A DNA stretch of 37,124 nt from PALSA-610 sp038239145 (GTDB lineage: Bacteria > Actinomycetota > Acidimicrobiia > IMCC26256 > PALSA-610): positions 1 to 37,124 of the forward strand of contig JBBSFB010000044.1 in the NCBI GenBank assembly GCA_038239145.1, written 5' to 3'. The notes beneath the pieces were generated by a model, which did no database searches, was not told where the DNA came from, and saw nothing but the letters and a program-made list of their open reading frames with translations. The translations under genes and the position numbers were made by a program. How positions within the stretch are numbered: the first letter of the stretch is position 1; each line of letters opens with the position of its first letter. Below are positions 25,316 through 33,602 of the stretch, one piece after another.

Positions 25316-25701
25316 CCCGGCTCCTGTTCGACACCACGTTTCTCATCGACGCCGAACGCACTGGTGATGACCTCGACGACGTGATCGACGATGGCGACGA
25401 CGTCGCGATCGCGGCCGTGACGATCGCGGAGCTTCGCGTCGGTGCGCTCCTCGCCAAAGGTAAGCGCAAGACTGCAAGAAGCGCCTACGTCGATGATGTC
25501 GTCGCGACGATTCCAGTGGTCGACTACGACCTCGAGGTTGCGGAAGCCCATGCTGCGCTTCTTGTCGAGGTGCGGTCGCAAGGTAAGCCACGGGGCGCGC
25601 ACGACCTGATCATCGCTGCGACCGCGAAAGCGTTCGACCGTACGGTTATCAGCACGGACCGGACGGCCTTCCGCGACCTTCCGGGCGTCCACGTTCGGTA
25701 G
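25312..25701 (+). CDS. vapC: PIN-domain toxin (VapC-like ribonuclease)
   Basis: 129 aa from GTG 25312. The four acidic PIN residues are present: Asp7 (LLFDTTFLID), Glu40 (IAELRVG), Asp98 (GAHDLIIAATA) and Asp116 (STDRTAF). VapC toxins cleave specific tRNA or rRNA and are held inactive by the cognate antitoxin. The gene is coupled to the Phd-type antitoxin gene and ends only 20 bp before the right flank of the inverted module F. A deleted vapBC relic at 35.8-36.0 kb has the same position relative to its module, so the toxin-antitoxin pair may belong to an ancestral element end. Confidence 0.92.
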   Translation: MTRLLFDTTFLIDAERTGDDLDDVIDDGDDVAIAAVTIAELRVGALLAKGKRKTARSAYVDDVVATIPVVDYDLEVAEAHAALLVEVRSQGKPRGAHDLIIAATAKAFDRTVISTDRTAFRDLPGVHVR

Positions 25702-25722
25702 CGGGGCCACGCGGGATGCGAC

Positions 25723-26245
25723 GTAGCGCGCGATGTGTGGCGCGTCGTGTTGCATCGCGCGTGGTGCCGTGACTTCTGCCGTTCCCCGCCAGAATAGACG
25801 GGACCAGACGGGAGTAGACGTGACGAACCCGGCGCGAACTGCCTCGTCATTGGTACTGGACGGCACTAGACGGGAGTAGAGGTCAGGACACTTGGCCGGC
25901 TCATAACCCGAAGGTCGCAGGTTCAAATCCTGCCCCCGCCACCAACGAGAATCGCAGGTCAAGGCCGGTGCATCTGCACCGGCCTTCTGCGTTCCCATGC
26001 TGTTGCAGCGCGAATTCTGCCGTAAATGGTGCCGTACACGGCGTCCGCGATTTTGCAGCCGATCGCGTCGCCGACGTGGTGCCATATAACCCGATGATCC
26101 TCGCCTCGACCACGCAGCGCGACGCTTGGTGTCGTCTACTCCCGTCGAGTCCCGTCGCGTGTCGTTGCGTACCGAGTCGACGACGCCAGCGATGGCGCGT
26201 TCGACGTTGTCAAGTTGACCATCGGGCAGATAACCCGACGCTCAA
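25723..26245 (+). repeat. attachment module F, inverted relative to the others
   Basis: From left to right: right flank (25723-25895, with TTGCATCGCGCGTGGTGCCG at 25750-25769 and ACGGGAGTAGA repeats near 25808 and 25870), core (25896-25944), hairpin GGCCGGTGC/GCACCGGCC (25963-25984), direct repeat near 26003-26022, echo ATAACCCGATGATCC at 26086-26100, CTACTCCCGT near 26131 and the outer echo TCGGG/CCCGA at 26222-26238. All parts match modules A and C on the opposite strand. Confidence 0.82.
25896..25944 (+). other. tRNA (CAT) 3' half on the plus strand; att core
   Basis: CCGG, loop CTCATAA, CCCGA, AGGTC, T-arm, CCCCGCC and ACCA, as in module A. Upstream bases (GGTCAGGACACTTGG) are not a D-arm, so the copy is not a complete tRNA. 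Confidence 0.85.
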
Positions 26246-26653
26246 GCGAACGAGCGAGACTGCGTCAGCGCGTCGCCATACGGCGCGACGAGCCATCGCT
26301 GCTCGTTCTGCTCGACGAGAATAACCGGCACGTGGTTCGCGTGACATCGTCACCAGGACCGCGATGGCGACATGTACGACGACGAACGCGCACGGCAGAC
26401 CGTCATCGCGGTGCTGTGCAACGCGTTCATCGCACCGACGCCATGACGATCATCGCGCAATCATTACTCGGCGCGACCACCGCATCGGCCAAAGCCGGGC
26501 CAGTGCTCGCTTCGATCTCGCGCACGCCTCGCCGACGGTCGCCGAGTTTGCCGCGCAGCGCACGGGTGCGAGCAGCGCGATCGCAGCTTTGCAACGGCTG
26601 CGCGTCAACCCGTTCGACGAGGCCAGCGACGCTCCCCCGCGACGACCGGAGGG
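26246..26653. other. interval with only weak short reading frames
   Basis: A 24-codon frame starts at about 26372 (MYDDERARQTVIAVLCN) and overlaps by ATGA a frame starting MTIIAQSLLGATTAS; a third frame has a somewhat protein-like stretch (DLAHASPTVAEFAAQR). They may be pieces of a decayed small-gene operon just inside the element end, or chance. I do not call a gene here. Confidence 0.3.
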
Positions 26654-26890
26654 TTGCTCCGATGCGGTGAGCGCACGATCGGGATCATCCAACGCCATCC
26701 GGTGCTGTCCTGCGTTGCCATGGCCGGGGTGACCGCGCTCCCCGTGATGTCTCACGCCGAGACGACACTCAGCGGCGCCACCCCCTGGGGACTCATCCAA
26801 GCGGGAACCGTCGCGGTCGGCTTCATCGTTCTGGGTCCCACGCTCGGGCTACGCCCGCCTCCCACCCCACGCCATCAAGCCGCTACCTGA
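26654..26890 (+). CDS. possible small membrane protein
   Basis: 78 aa with two hydrophobic segments (HPVLSCVAMAGVTALPVMS and WGLIQAGTVAVGFIVLGPTL). No family is recognised and the start codon is unclear. It could be a real small membrane protein of the mobile element or a relic. Low confidence. Confidence 0.3.
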   Translation: MLRCGERTIGIIQRHPVLSCVAMAGVTALPVMSHAETTLSGATPWGLIQAGTVAVGFIVLGPTLGLRPPPTPRHQAAT

Positions 26891-27031
26891 GCCGGCGCAT
26901 CCCGCTCAGAAGCGCCCCGGGGGCAGCACTCTTTTGTCGGTGTGTGATCTACGCGAAGTCGACGACATCGAGGTCCACCGATGGGCAGGGTGCGGGGGTG
27001 CAGCGGCGCCGCGCCGGTTTGTCCGGCGCGT

Positions 27032-27454
27032 TCAGGCGGGCGCGGGTGTTGGTGGTGGGCTGTCGAGCGCCGTCCACGTTGCGAAGGCGAGGATGGCGAA
27101 GCCGAGCGCGATGTCCGCGAACACGAGCACGTTCTGGGCGGGCGTGAGATCGGACAACGAGATGCCGAGGTAGTGAGCGAGGCTGACGATGCCGCTGCCG
27201 GAGTAGGCGCCGAGCCAGGCCGCGGCCTGGGGCCAGCGTTGCTGACGGAACCGGCGGTAGCCGATGGCACCGGCCGCGGTGAACGCGATCCACGACACCG
27301 GGATCATCCATCGGGCGATCCACGAGGTCAGCGTCGGCGGGTGGGTGCCGACGTAGTCGGACCAGTGCACGGTGTTGTCGAGGTAGTGCACGAACGATTC
27401 GACGACCGCAACAGCGAGCAGGACCCGCAAGACGATGAGGCGCTTTTGTTGCAT
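27032..27454 (-). CDS. four-helix membrane protein of unknown function
   Basis: 140 aa from ATG 27454 (AAGGG about 8 bases upstream). Four hydrophobic helices at about residues 6-20, 45-60, 75-95 and 105-130, with a VHYLDNTVHWSDY motif after the first helix and RRFRQQRWPQAA in the second loop. I recognise no named domain. It is divergent from a TetR-family regulator gene with 64 bp between the starts, so it is the probable regulatory target. Confidence 0.7.
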   Translation of the reverse strand: MQQKRLIVLRVLLAVAVVESFVHYLDNTVHWSDYVGTHPPTLTSWIARWMIPVSWIAFTAAGAIGYRRFRQQRWPQAAAWLGAYSGSGIVSLAHYLGISLSDLTPAQNVLVFADIALGFAILAFATWTALDSPPPTPAPA

Positions 27455-27479
27455 ACACGGCCCTTGCTCGGCGAATAGG

Positions 27480-27511
27480 TAGATCGCTCTAGCGGGACCG
27501 TACCGTAGGCT
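27480..27511 (+). promoter_or_regulatory. shared divergent promoter with TAGA-N4-TCTA dyad
   Basis: A short dyad TAGA (27480-27483)/TCTA (27488-27491) lies midway between the divergent starts. TAGGCT (27506-27511) is a TANNNT-type -10 box 7 bases before the GTG of the TetR gene, consistent with a leaderless transcript. The dyad is a candidate operator; with only four bases per arm it may be chance. Confidence 0.4.
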
Positions 27512-27518
27512 GGCGAGC

Positions 27519-28142
27519 GTGAACAACACCAGAGAGCGGATCCTGGACGCGACCGCTGAGCTGTTTCGGCGGCAGGGCTACAGCGGCACGGGCCTGAAGG
27601 AGATCGTGGCGGCCGCCGATGCCCCGTTCGGGTCGCTCTACCACCACTTCCCTGGCGGCAAGGCGGAGCTCACCGAGGAGACGATCACCCGCGGCGGCGC
27701 GTTCTACGCCGCCTTCGTCGGAGCGAAGCTCACCGACGGCCCCGACGTGGTCGACAACATTCGCGCCGCGTTCAACGGCGCCGGTGAAGCACTCATCGAC
27801 TCGGGCTACGCCGACGCCTGCCCCATCGCGGCGATCGCCCTCGAAGTGGCGAGCACCGACGAGCGTCTACGCATGGCCACGGCGCAGGTGTTCGACTCGT
27901 GGCTCGAGCTCCTCGCCGGGATCCTCATCGCCGGCGGCGTCGACACCAATGACGCACACCACCTCAGCCAAGTGATCCTCGCCGCACTCGAAGGCGCCTT
28001 CATCCTCTGTCGGGCGACGCGAACGACCGACGCGCTTCGAGCCTGCGGTGACGCCATGGCGCAGATCGTGGAAGCCGCGGTCCCGGCGCGGCCGGTACGT
28101 CGACCCGCTCGTGCTCGGCCCCGCAAACCACTCGGCGCATGA
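27519..28142 (+). CDS. TetR family regulator (LmrA/YxaF-like)
   Basis: 207 aa. HTH at about residues 20-50 (GTGLKEIVAAADAPFGSLYH followed by HFPGGKAEL). The ligand domain has the ACPIAAIALEVAS stretch typical of the LmrA/YxaF group, which repress small transporter or oxidoreductase genes. GTG 27519 directly follows a -10-like box (leaderless). It is divergent from the small membrane protein gene and convergent with the SDR gene at the end of the catabolic operon. Known members respond to flavonoids or drugs; here the ligand is unknown. Confidence 0.88.
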   Translation: MNNTRERILDATAELFRRQGYSGTGLKEIVAAADAPFGSLYHHFPGGKAELTEETITRGGAFYAAFVGAKLTDGPDVVDNIRAAFNGAGEALIDSGYADACPIAAIALEVASTDERLRMATAQVFDSWLELLAGILIAGGVDTNDAHHLSQVILAALEGAFILCRATRTTDALRACGDAMAQIVEAAVPARPVRRPARARPRKPLGA

Positions 28143-28284
28143 GAACGGCGCGGGGCGGCTCGCCCATAGCCGAGCAGAGGCGCGCAGGGCTGACCATCAA
28201 CCGGGGGCTGGGTGCTCGGGTTCAGCCGCGCGGCTGTTAACTCGGAGTCGTCGGGCATCTGGGCGTCATCGGCGGCGAGGCTCA

Positions 28285-29163
28285 TCAAGGAAGCGAACCG
28301 GAATGGAGGTGGGTTTGGATCTGGCGGAGGTCGAGCTGGCCGGTGTCGTCGGTGGCGCCGAGGATGAACCGGTCGCCGTTGCTGACTTCGTTGCTGGTGA
28401 CGGTGAGGGCGTGCGCTGATCCGACGTCTCGGACGTCGACGATGTTCCAGAGGTGTTGCCAGGCCTTGCGGCATTCCTTGCCTTGGAGCATGCGGGCGAT
28501 GTTCCACTGCCAGGAGAACGACAGCTCGTGCGTGACGCTGAGCAGCGGGCCGAGGACGACGATCGGGTTGATCGACACGACGTCGAAGGTGCCGGCTGCG
28601 TTTGCTGCGTCGTGGAGAAACAGCTCGGTGCGCTCCTTGGCCAGGGAGTAGCCGGTCTCGCCCTTGGCGTCGAGGTCGTCGGTGTTCCAGGCCGGGTCGC
28701 CGTCGCGTCCGTCGGAGGTCCAGTCGTCCTCGGTGAACACGTAGCCGGCGCGCGCGGGGTGGTGGATGGCCGCGAACGAGCTGGTGTAGATGAAACGTCG
28801 GACCGTCCCGGCCCGCTTGACCGATCCGACCAGGTTGCGGGTGCCGCCGATGGCGGTGTCGTGAACCTGCTGGGGCCACGCCTTGCCGCCATAGGCCATC
28901 GCCGCGCCGGCGTGCACGACTGCGGCACAGCCGTCGACCGCGGCGTCGTAGCTGCCGTCCTCGACCAGGTTGCCCCGGCAGAGCTCAATCGTCCCGGGCT
29001 CGGCCTCGCCGATGGCGGTGAGGTGCTCGGTCTTGGCGGGGTTGGTTGGGTCGGTGACGCAGGCGCGGACGTCGTGGCCACGGTAGACGAGGGCGGCCAC
29101 GATGTCGTAGCCCGATGCGCCGGTGACTACGACCGGCCCGTCGGCTGGTGTGACGGCACTCAC
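28285..29163 (-). CDS. NAD(P)-dependent epimerase/reductase (extended SDR), shortened
   Basis: 292 aa. VVVTGASGY at the N-terminus is the start of the Rossmann loop, YSLAKE holds the catalytic Tyr and Lys and SSF is the Ser position. It resembles dihydroflavonol-4-reductase-like extended SDRs, usually about 340 aa. Two oddities: after TGASGY the usual I-G-x loop residues are missing (the next residues are DIVAALV), and the C-terminus stops after LDLRQIQTHLHSG, roughly 50 residues short. It may be functional with weak cofactor binding or be decaying. It is the last gene of a minus-strand operon, 10 bp after the dehydrogenase gene. Confidence 0.8.
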   Translation of the reverse strand: MSAVTPADGPVVVTGASGYDIVAALVYRGHDVRACVTDPTNPAKTEHLTAIGEAEPGTIELCRGNLVEDGSYDAAVDGCAAVVHAGAAMAYGGKAWPQQVHDTAIGGTRNLVGSVKRAGTVRRFIYTSSFAAIHHPARAGYVFTEDDWTSDGRDGDPAWNTDDLDAKGETGYSLAKERTELFLHDAANAAGTFDVVSINPIVVLGPLLSVTHELSFSWQWNIARMLQGKECRKAWQHLWNIVDVRDVGSAHALTVTSNEVSNGDRFILGATDDTGQLDLRQIQTHLHSGSLP

Positions 29164-29173
29164 GGCGCACCGG

Positions 29174-30331
29174 TCACAGCGTTGCGTTGCTGCGGGGATC
29201 GATTATGACCTTGGCGTGGGTCTCAGGGTCGGCGAGGGCGTCGAAGGCGTCGGCGACGCCGTCGAGGCCGACGGTGCCGGTGACGAGGGGAGAGGCGTCG
29301 ATCTTGCCGTCGGCGAGCATGTGGAGGGTGTTGCGGAACTCGAGCGGGCCGTAGCCGACAACGAAACGCAGATCGATCTCCTTGTTGATGGCCATGACCG
29401 GACGAAACGAGTCCGGTTCCATGCACACGCCGGCGACGACGACACGAGTGTTGAGGGGAACGTCGGTGATGATCCCGTCGATGATCCCGGGAACGCCGAC
29501 GCATTCGAACACGATCGGCCGTTTCGGGGCAGTGGCCCCGACCTTGGTGAGAGCACGGAAGACGATGGGCCAAGGGATCGGGAGCTTCTGGAGTCCCTTC
29601 ATGGCCTTGAGTCCTCCGGCGGCGGCGTGGGCGATGGAGGTGGTGTAGCCGCGGTCGCCGAGCGCCTCATACGGGGACTCGGCCGCCGGGTCGATCACGA
29701 CGGTGGCGCCACACGCCGCGGCCAGGGCGCGCCGGCCGGGGGAGTAGTCGCTGGCGATGATGGTCTCGATTGCCTTGGTCCTGAGCAGACAGATGATCGA
29801 CAGGCCAACGGGCCCGCAGCCGATCACCACGGCGGCGTCCTTGCGGGTGATCTCGGAGCGGTTGACGGCGTGGTGGCCGATAGCCATCGGTTCGGTGATC
29901 ACCGCGACATCGGTGGAGAGACCGTTGGGAACCGGCATCATGAACGCTTCCTCGATCAACACCCGTTCGGCGTAGGCGCCGGGTGCGGAAGCGGACAGTC
30001 CAATGGCGTGCATGCCGCTGGGCATCCGGACCAGGGGCAAGGCGACCACGGGGGTGCCGGTCTTGTGCTTCTTCGAGGTCTTCGGTCCGTGTTCGGCGAT
30101 GGTGCCGACGAACTCGTGGCCGAACACGACCTGTTCGTGGGAGCGGCCGAAGCCGTCGTAGCCGGCCTCGGCCAACACGTCGGCCTGGGCGTCGGCATGG
30201 TGACGTGCGTGGAGATCCGATCCGCAGATCCCGCAACCGGTCACGTCGAGCACCAGCTGTCCGTCACCGGGGCTGGGCTCGGCGATGTCGACGACATCGA
30301 GGTTCCCGTTCTGGCAGGCAACCGCCTTCAC
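29174..30331 (-). CDS. zinc-dependent alcohol dehydrogenase (MDR family)
   Basis: 385 aa from GTG 30331, which overlaps the stop of the upstream NTF2-like gene (GTGA). Catalytic zinc ligands Cys36 (GICGSD) and His72-Glu73 (GHEF) are present, as is the Rossmann motif GCGPVG at 171-176. The four-cysteine structural zinc loop of classical ADHs is absent; the loop reads VRMPSGMHAIGLS. It should oxidise or reduce an alcohol/carbonyl intermediate with NAD(P). It works in an operon with an acyl-CoA ligase, an NTF2-like protein and an SDR, a set typical of degradation of a cyclic or long-chain substrate in actinobacteria; the substrate is not known. Confidence 0.92.
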   Translation of the reverse strand: MKAVACQNGNLDVVDIAEPSPGDGQLVLDVTGCGICGSDLHARHHADAQADVLAEAGYDGFGRSHEQVVFGHEFVGTIAEHGPKTSKKHKTGTPVVALPLVRMPSGMHAIGLSASAPGAYAERVLIEEAFMMPVPNGLSTDVAVITEPMAIGHHAVNRSEITRKDAAVVIGCGPVGLSIICLLRTKAIETIIASDYSPGRRALAAACGATVVIDPAAESPYEALGDRGYTTSIAHAAAGGLKAMKGLQKLPIPWPIVFRALTKVGATAPKRPIVFECVGVPGIIDGIITDVPLNTRVVVAGVCMEPDSFRPVMAINKEIDLRFVVGYGPLEFRNTLHMLADGKIDASPLVTGTVGLDGVADAFDALADPETHAKVIIDPRSNATL

Positions 30332-30954
30332 GACGGCAGCATCGAGTCGTCGAAGGCGGGAAGGGGCTTGATGTAGGGGTCGAGCAGCGCACGGGACTGC
30401 GCGGCGGTCAACACGTCGGCGGGGTCGAGCTTGAACAGTCCGGCTTCGGCGGTGTCGAACTCCCACACGTCTTCGCCCAAAAGGCGGCACTGATCGTCGT
30501 AGGGCCACAACATCATGATCTGGGACTTCTTCAAGTACATGGCCTCGGGGTCGACGTCGAGACCGGCGGCGGCGAGCTCGGAGCCGAGGGTCTGCTGGTA
30601 GCCGATGCCACGGCCGATCACCATGTGATCACCAACGGCGACGTCCTCGTCGGACACGTAGAAGATGCACTGATCGGTGTTGGTCCAATGCCCGTAGAGC
30701 ATGCCGACCTGGTCCTTGCCCTCGAGCGTGAAGGGCTCCTGGCCGGCCAGGCTGAATCGGTAGTGCGGGTTGTCGACCGTCAATGCCGGGTCGAGGATCT
30801 CCTCCCACCGCCCGGCCGACTCCAGATACCGGTGCCGCAGATACGCCTGCAACAGATACCGGTGGCGCGGGTTGTCGGTGCTGGCGAGCACCTTCTCGAC
30901 GGCGACGTTCTGCTTGGTGATGTCGAGCGTGGACATGTCGATCTCGGACGGCAT
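30328..30954 (-). CDS. NTF2-like (SnoaL-type) protein
   Basis: 208 aa, no signal or membrane segments. The N-terminal 150 residues (LQAYLRHRYLESAGRWEEIL, then TVDNPHYRFSLAG and MLYGHWTNTDQCIFYVSDED) have the helix-then-curved-sheet pattern of SnoaL/NTF2-like folds used as isomerases, cyclases, dehydratases or non-catalytic binders in catabolic operons. The remaining C-terminus (DPADVLTAAQSRALLDPYIKP) is extra. ATG 30954 follows GAAGGA at some distance; a second ATG at 30936 has no better site. It starts 33 bp after the acyl-CoA ligase stop and overlaps the dehydrogenase gene. The function is inferred from fold and neighbours. Confidence 0.7.
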   Translation of the reverse strand: MPSEIDMSTLDITKQNVAVEKVLASTDNPRHRYLLQAYLRHRYLESAGRWEEILDPALTVDNPHYRFSLAGQEPFTLEGKDQVGMLYGHWTNTDQCIFYVSDEDVAVGDHMVIGRGIGYQQTLGSELAAAGLDVDPEAMYLKKSQIMMLWPYDDQCRLLGEDVWEFDTAEAGLFKLDPADVLTAAQSRALLDPYIKPLPAFDDSMLPS

Positions 30955-30987
30955 GGTTGGTCGGATCCTTCGTTGGAGTGGGGAGGG

Positions 30988-32478
30988 TCAGGAGCTGGCT
31001 GGTGGGTGGATCTCGCGCTTGAGAATCTTCCCGGTGGGCCCTTTGGGGAGCGTGTCGGCGAGCCAGATCGTGCGCGGGTACTTGTAGGCCGCCACCCGTT
31101 CCTTCACGAAGGCGCGCAGGTCGTCAGGGGTCGCGGCGGCGCCCGGCTTCAGGACGACGGCGGCGCCTACCTCCTCACCGAGGGAGTCGTGGGGCACGCC
31201 GACGACGGCGGCCTCCAGGACGTCGGGGTGGGCGTAGAGGACCTCTTCGATCTCACGGGGGTAGACGTTGTACCCGCCGCGGATGATGAGGTCCTTCTTG
31301 CGGTCGACGATAAAGAAGTAGCCGTCGGCGTCAACGATGGCGATGTCGCCGGTGTGGAACCAGCCGTCGCGCATGACCTCCGCCGTCGCGTCTTGGCGCC
31401 CCCAGTAGCCCTGCATCAGGAACGGGGCGCGCAGGACGATCTCGCCCCGCTCACCTTGGGCGACCTCGGCGTCGTCGCCGTCGAGGACCTTCATCTCGCA
31501 GCCGGCGACGGGGACGCCGATGGAGCCCGGCTTGCGCTCGCGGTCCCGCGGGTTGAACGAGGCCATCCCGGTGGTCTCGGACAGGCCGTAGCCCTCCAGA
31601 ACCGTGGCGCCGAAGGCCTCGTCGAAGCCGCGCAGCACCTCCACCGGCAGGGCCGATCCGCCCGACACGCACAGCTCGAGGGCCGAGACGTCGTGGCGCT
31701 CGCGGTCGGGGTGGTGGAGCAGGGCGGTGTACATGGTGGGGACCCCGGCGAAGGTCGTGACCGCGTCGCGTTCGATCACCTCGAGCACGCTCGCCGGGTC
31801 GAACCGCGGCACGAGCGTGAGGAGGCCGCGGGCGAGCAGGGTCGTGTTCATCAGCGAGTTCATGCCGAACACGTGGAACAGCGGGAGGGTCGCCAGCGCC
31901 ACCGATCCGGGGCCGGACTGCACCAGATCGAGCGCGATCTCGGCGCCCGATCGCAGGTTCCCGTGCGTCAGCGTGGCGCCCTTGGGGGTGCCGGTCGTGC
32001 CCGAGGTGTAGATGATGACGGCCGGGTCGTCGTCATCCCGGTCGACGACGTCGGTCACGGCGTCGGCCTCCGCGAGCCGGTCGAAATCCCCGGGCACCGT
32101 GAGGAGGCACTCGGCGCCCGCCGTCTCGCTGCCGGCCTGGGCGGAGTCGGCGAAGTCGGGCCAGGCCACGATGAGCCGGGCGCCGGAATCGATGAGGTGA
32201 AAAGCGACCTCCCCGGCCTTCAGCAACGGGTTCATCGGCACCGCGACGGCACCGAGGCGCAGGATGGCGTGGTACACGATCGGGAAGTAGGGGACGTTGG
32301 GCAGCTGCATCCCCACCCGGTCGCCGGGTTCGACGCCCATGGCTCGCAGGAGCCCGGCTGCCCGGGCCACGCCACCGTCGAGCTGCGCGTAGGTCAAGGT
32401 GATGTCGTCGAAGCGCACGGCGGGCGCGTCGGGGGCGTCGGCGGCGGCCATCGAAGTGGCCTGGGCAAAGTTGGTCAT
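30988..32478 (-). CDS. acyl-CoA ligase (AMP-forming)
   Basis: 496 aa. The AMP-binding P-loop YTSGTTGTPKG is at 157-167, the A5 motif YGLSETTG mid-protein, and the A8 region DGWFHTGDIAIVDADGYFFI with DRKKDLIIRGGYNVYP before the C-terminal domain. The catalytic lysine is Lys484 in PKGPTGKILK. It activates a carboxylic acid, probably fatty or aromatic, to its CoA thioester via an acyl-AMP. ATG 32478 has AAGGAG about 8 bases upstream and overlaps the TetR stop (ATGA), so regulator and ligase are coupled. It is the committed enzyme of the operon below. Confidence 0.93.
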   Translation of the reverse strand: MTNFAQATSMAAADAPDAPAVRFDDITLTYAQLDGGVARAAGLLRAMGVEPGDRVGMQLPNVPYFPIVYHAILRLGAVAVPMNPLLKAGEVAFHLIDSGARLIVAWPDFADSAQAGSETAGAECLLTVPGDFDRLAEADAVTDVVDRDDDDPAVIIYTSGTTGTPKGATLTHGNLRSGAEIALDLVQSGPGSVALATLPLFHVFGMNSLMNTTLLARGLLTLVPRFDPASVLEVIERDAVTTFAGVPTMYTALLHHPDRERHDVSALELCVSGGSALPVEVLRGFDEAFGATVLEGYGLSETTGMASFNPRDRERKPGSIGVPVAGCEMKVLDGDDAEVAQGERGEIVLRAPFLMQGYWGRQDATAEVMRDGWFHTGDIAIVDADGYFFIVDRKKDLIIRGGYNVYPREIEEVLYAHPDVLEAAVVGVPHDSLGEEVGAAVVLKPGAAATPDDLRAFVKERVAAYKYPRTIWLADTLPKGPTGKILKREIHPPASS

Positions 32479-33110
32479 GAGCGGGCTCCTTGGCGTACTC
32501 GGCGGACGGGCCGACGGGCGACGGTCGGGGGTGGCCACATGCTCTCGACGAGGGCACGCTGCAAGCGGTCGGCGGTGGCGACGTCAGGCGTCCGGGCGGC
32601 AAGGACGTCGGCGTAGAGGAACGACTCGCCCAGTCGGACGAGGGCGTAGGCGAGGTCCGCAGGATCGGCGACGGGCTCGTAGCCGAGCTCGTCCATGTCG
32701 CGGCGGAGCAGCGCCTCGAAGAAGGCGATGACCCCTGGCTGCACCCGCCCGCGCGGATCGGTCAGCACCCGGATGGTCAGCGCCGGTTCCACCTCGAGCA
32801 GCCGGTGCAACGGCGCCGAGCGGGAGACAAGAGCGTTCATCTGCTGTCCCGCTCCGATGGTGTGGAGCCCACCCTCGGGGCGCTCGGCCTCGGCCCGGCC
32901 GAGGGCGGTGATGAGCGCCTGCTCCGTGACTCGCCACAAGGCCTCGCCCAGCAGCTCCTCTCTCGACCCGACGTTCCGGAACAAGGTGACCCGCGAGACC
33001 CCCAGCTCCTCGGCGATGCCCTGCATCTCCAGCCGCCGCCCAGCCGCCACCCAGCGAGCGGCGACGTCGATCGCCCGGCCGCCCAAGGCCGTGGGCGCCT
33101 CAGCAGTCAT
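32475..33110 (-). CDS. TetR family regulator (QsdR-like)
   Basis: 211 aa from ATG 33110. The HTH is GIAEELGVSRVTLFRNVGSR with an unusual N-terminus (GGRAIDVAARWVAAGRRLEM) that I associate with QsdR-type TetR regulators. The frame stays open further upstream to 33410 but without similarity; an alternative ATG at 33188 lies inside a palindrome. It is the first gene of the five-gene minus-strand operon and probably represses it until an acyl-CoA or related ligand binds. The start is uncertain because the Shine-Dalgarno is weak. Confidence 0.85.
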   Translation of the reverse strand: MTAEAPTALGGRAIDVAARWVAAGRRLEMQGIAEELGVSRVTLFRNVGSREELLGEALWRVTEQALITALGRAEAERPEGGLHTIGAGQQMNALVSRSAPLHRLLEVEPALTIRVLTDPRGRVQPGVIAFFEALLRRDMDELGYEPVADPADLAYALVRLGESFLYADVLAARTPDVATADRLQRALVESMWPPPTVARRPVRRVRQGARS

Positions 33111-33187
33111 CGCCCGTGGTGGGCCGCAACGCCGACGAGGTGGTGACGAGGGACATGATCCGACCGTAGAGGGGGCGGCCCTGGGCA

Positions 33188-33212
33188 TGCAACAGCTTCG
33201 AGTTCTGTTACA
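33188..33212 (-). promoter_or_regulatory. TGCAACAG-N9-CTGTTACA dyad upstream of the TetR operon
   Basis: Eight-base arms (33188-33195 and 33205-33212) match at seven positions, 78 bp upstream of the TetR start. Spacing and TGTTACA-like half-sites are of the kind used by TetR regulators of acyl-CoA genes. It is a candidate operator for autoregulation. 33213-33602 shows no gene I can support. Confidence 0.5.
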
Positions 33213-33602
33213 TCTATGCGCCTTGTGCCTCACTGCCGCGAGCCCTACGACGGACCATTGAGCCGTGTGCCCGCCGTTTCGCCGGGCGCGACTGATCGAC
33301 GGCTCGGGGTGCACTCGCTGCCCACGCCGTTGTCTCAGGACGAGCCCCCCAGAATCGCGCTGACCGGAGCCGCCGCGCGGGTGGCCGAGGTGCCGTTGGA
33401 GGGCGCGCACGATCGGACCAAGCGTCGTTGGTGGAGAGGAGCGGGGACGAGGGACTACCTCGCGATGGTTGCCGACGATGCGAGCCGGTGACCAGGGCTA
33501 ACGCACCCGCACCGGCGGGCTGACGCCGGTCACCCGCACCTCCGGCATCCGATAGGTGGCAGAGCACCTGCAGTCCAGAGACGCATGGGAGAGACTCCTG
33601 CG

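Noticed and set aside
29983..32616. Very long plus-strand reading frame (877 codons) opposite the catabolic operon
   Set aside because: It is antisense to three strongly recognised enzyme genes and has a low-complexity Arg/Gly/His/Val composition typical of antisense frames in high-GC DNA.
33216..33567. Overlapping short frames on both strands upstream of the VOC relic
   Set aside because: No similarity, no ribosome site and antisense-like composition on both strands.
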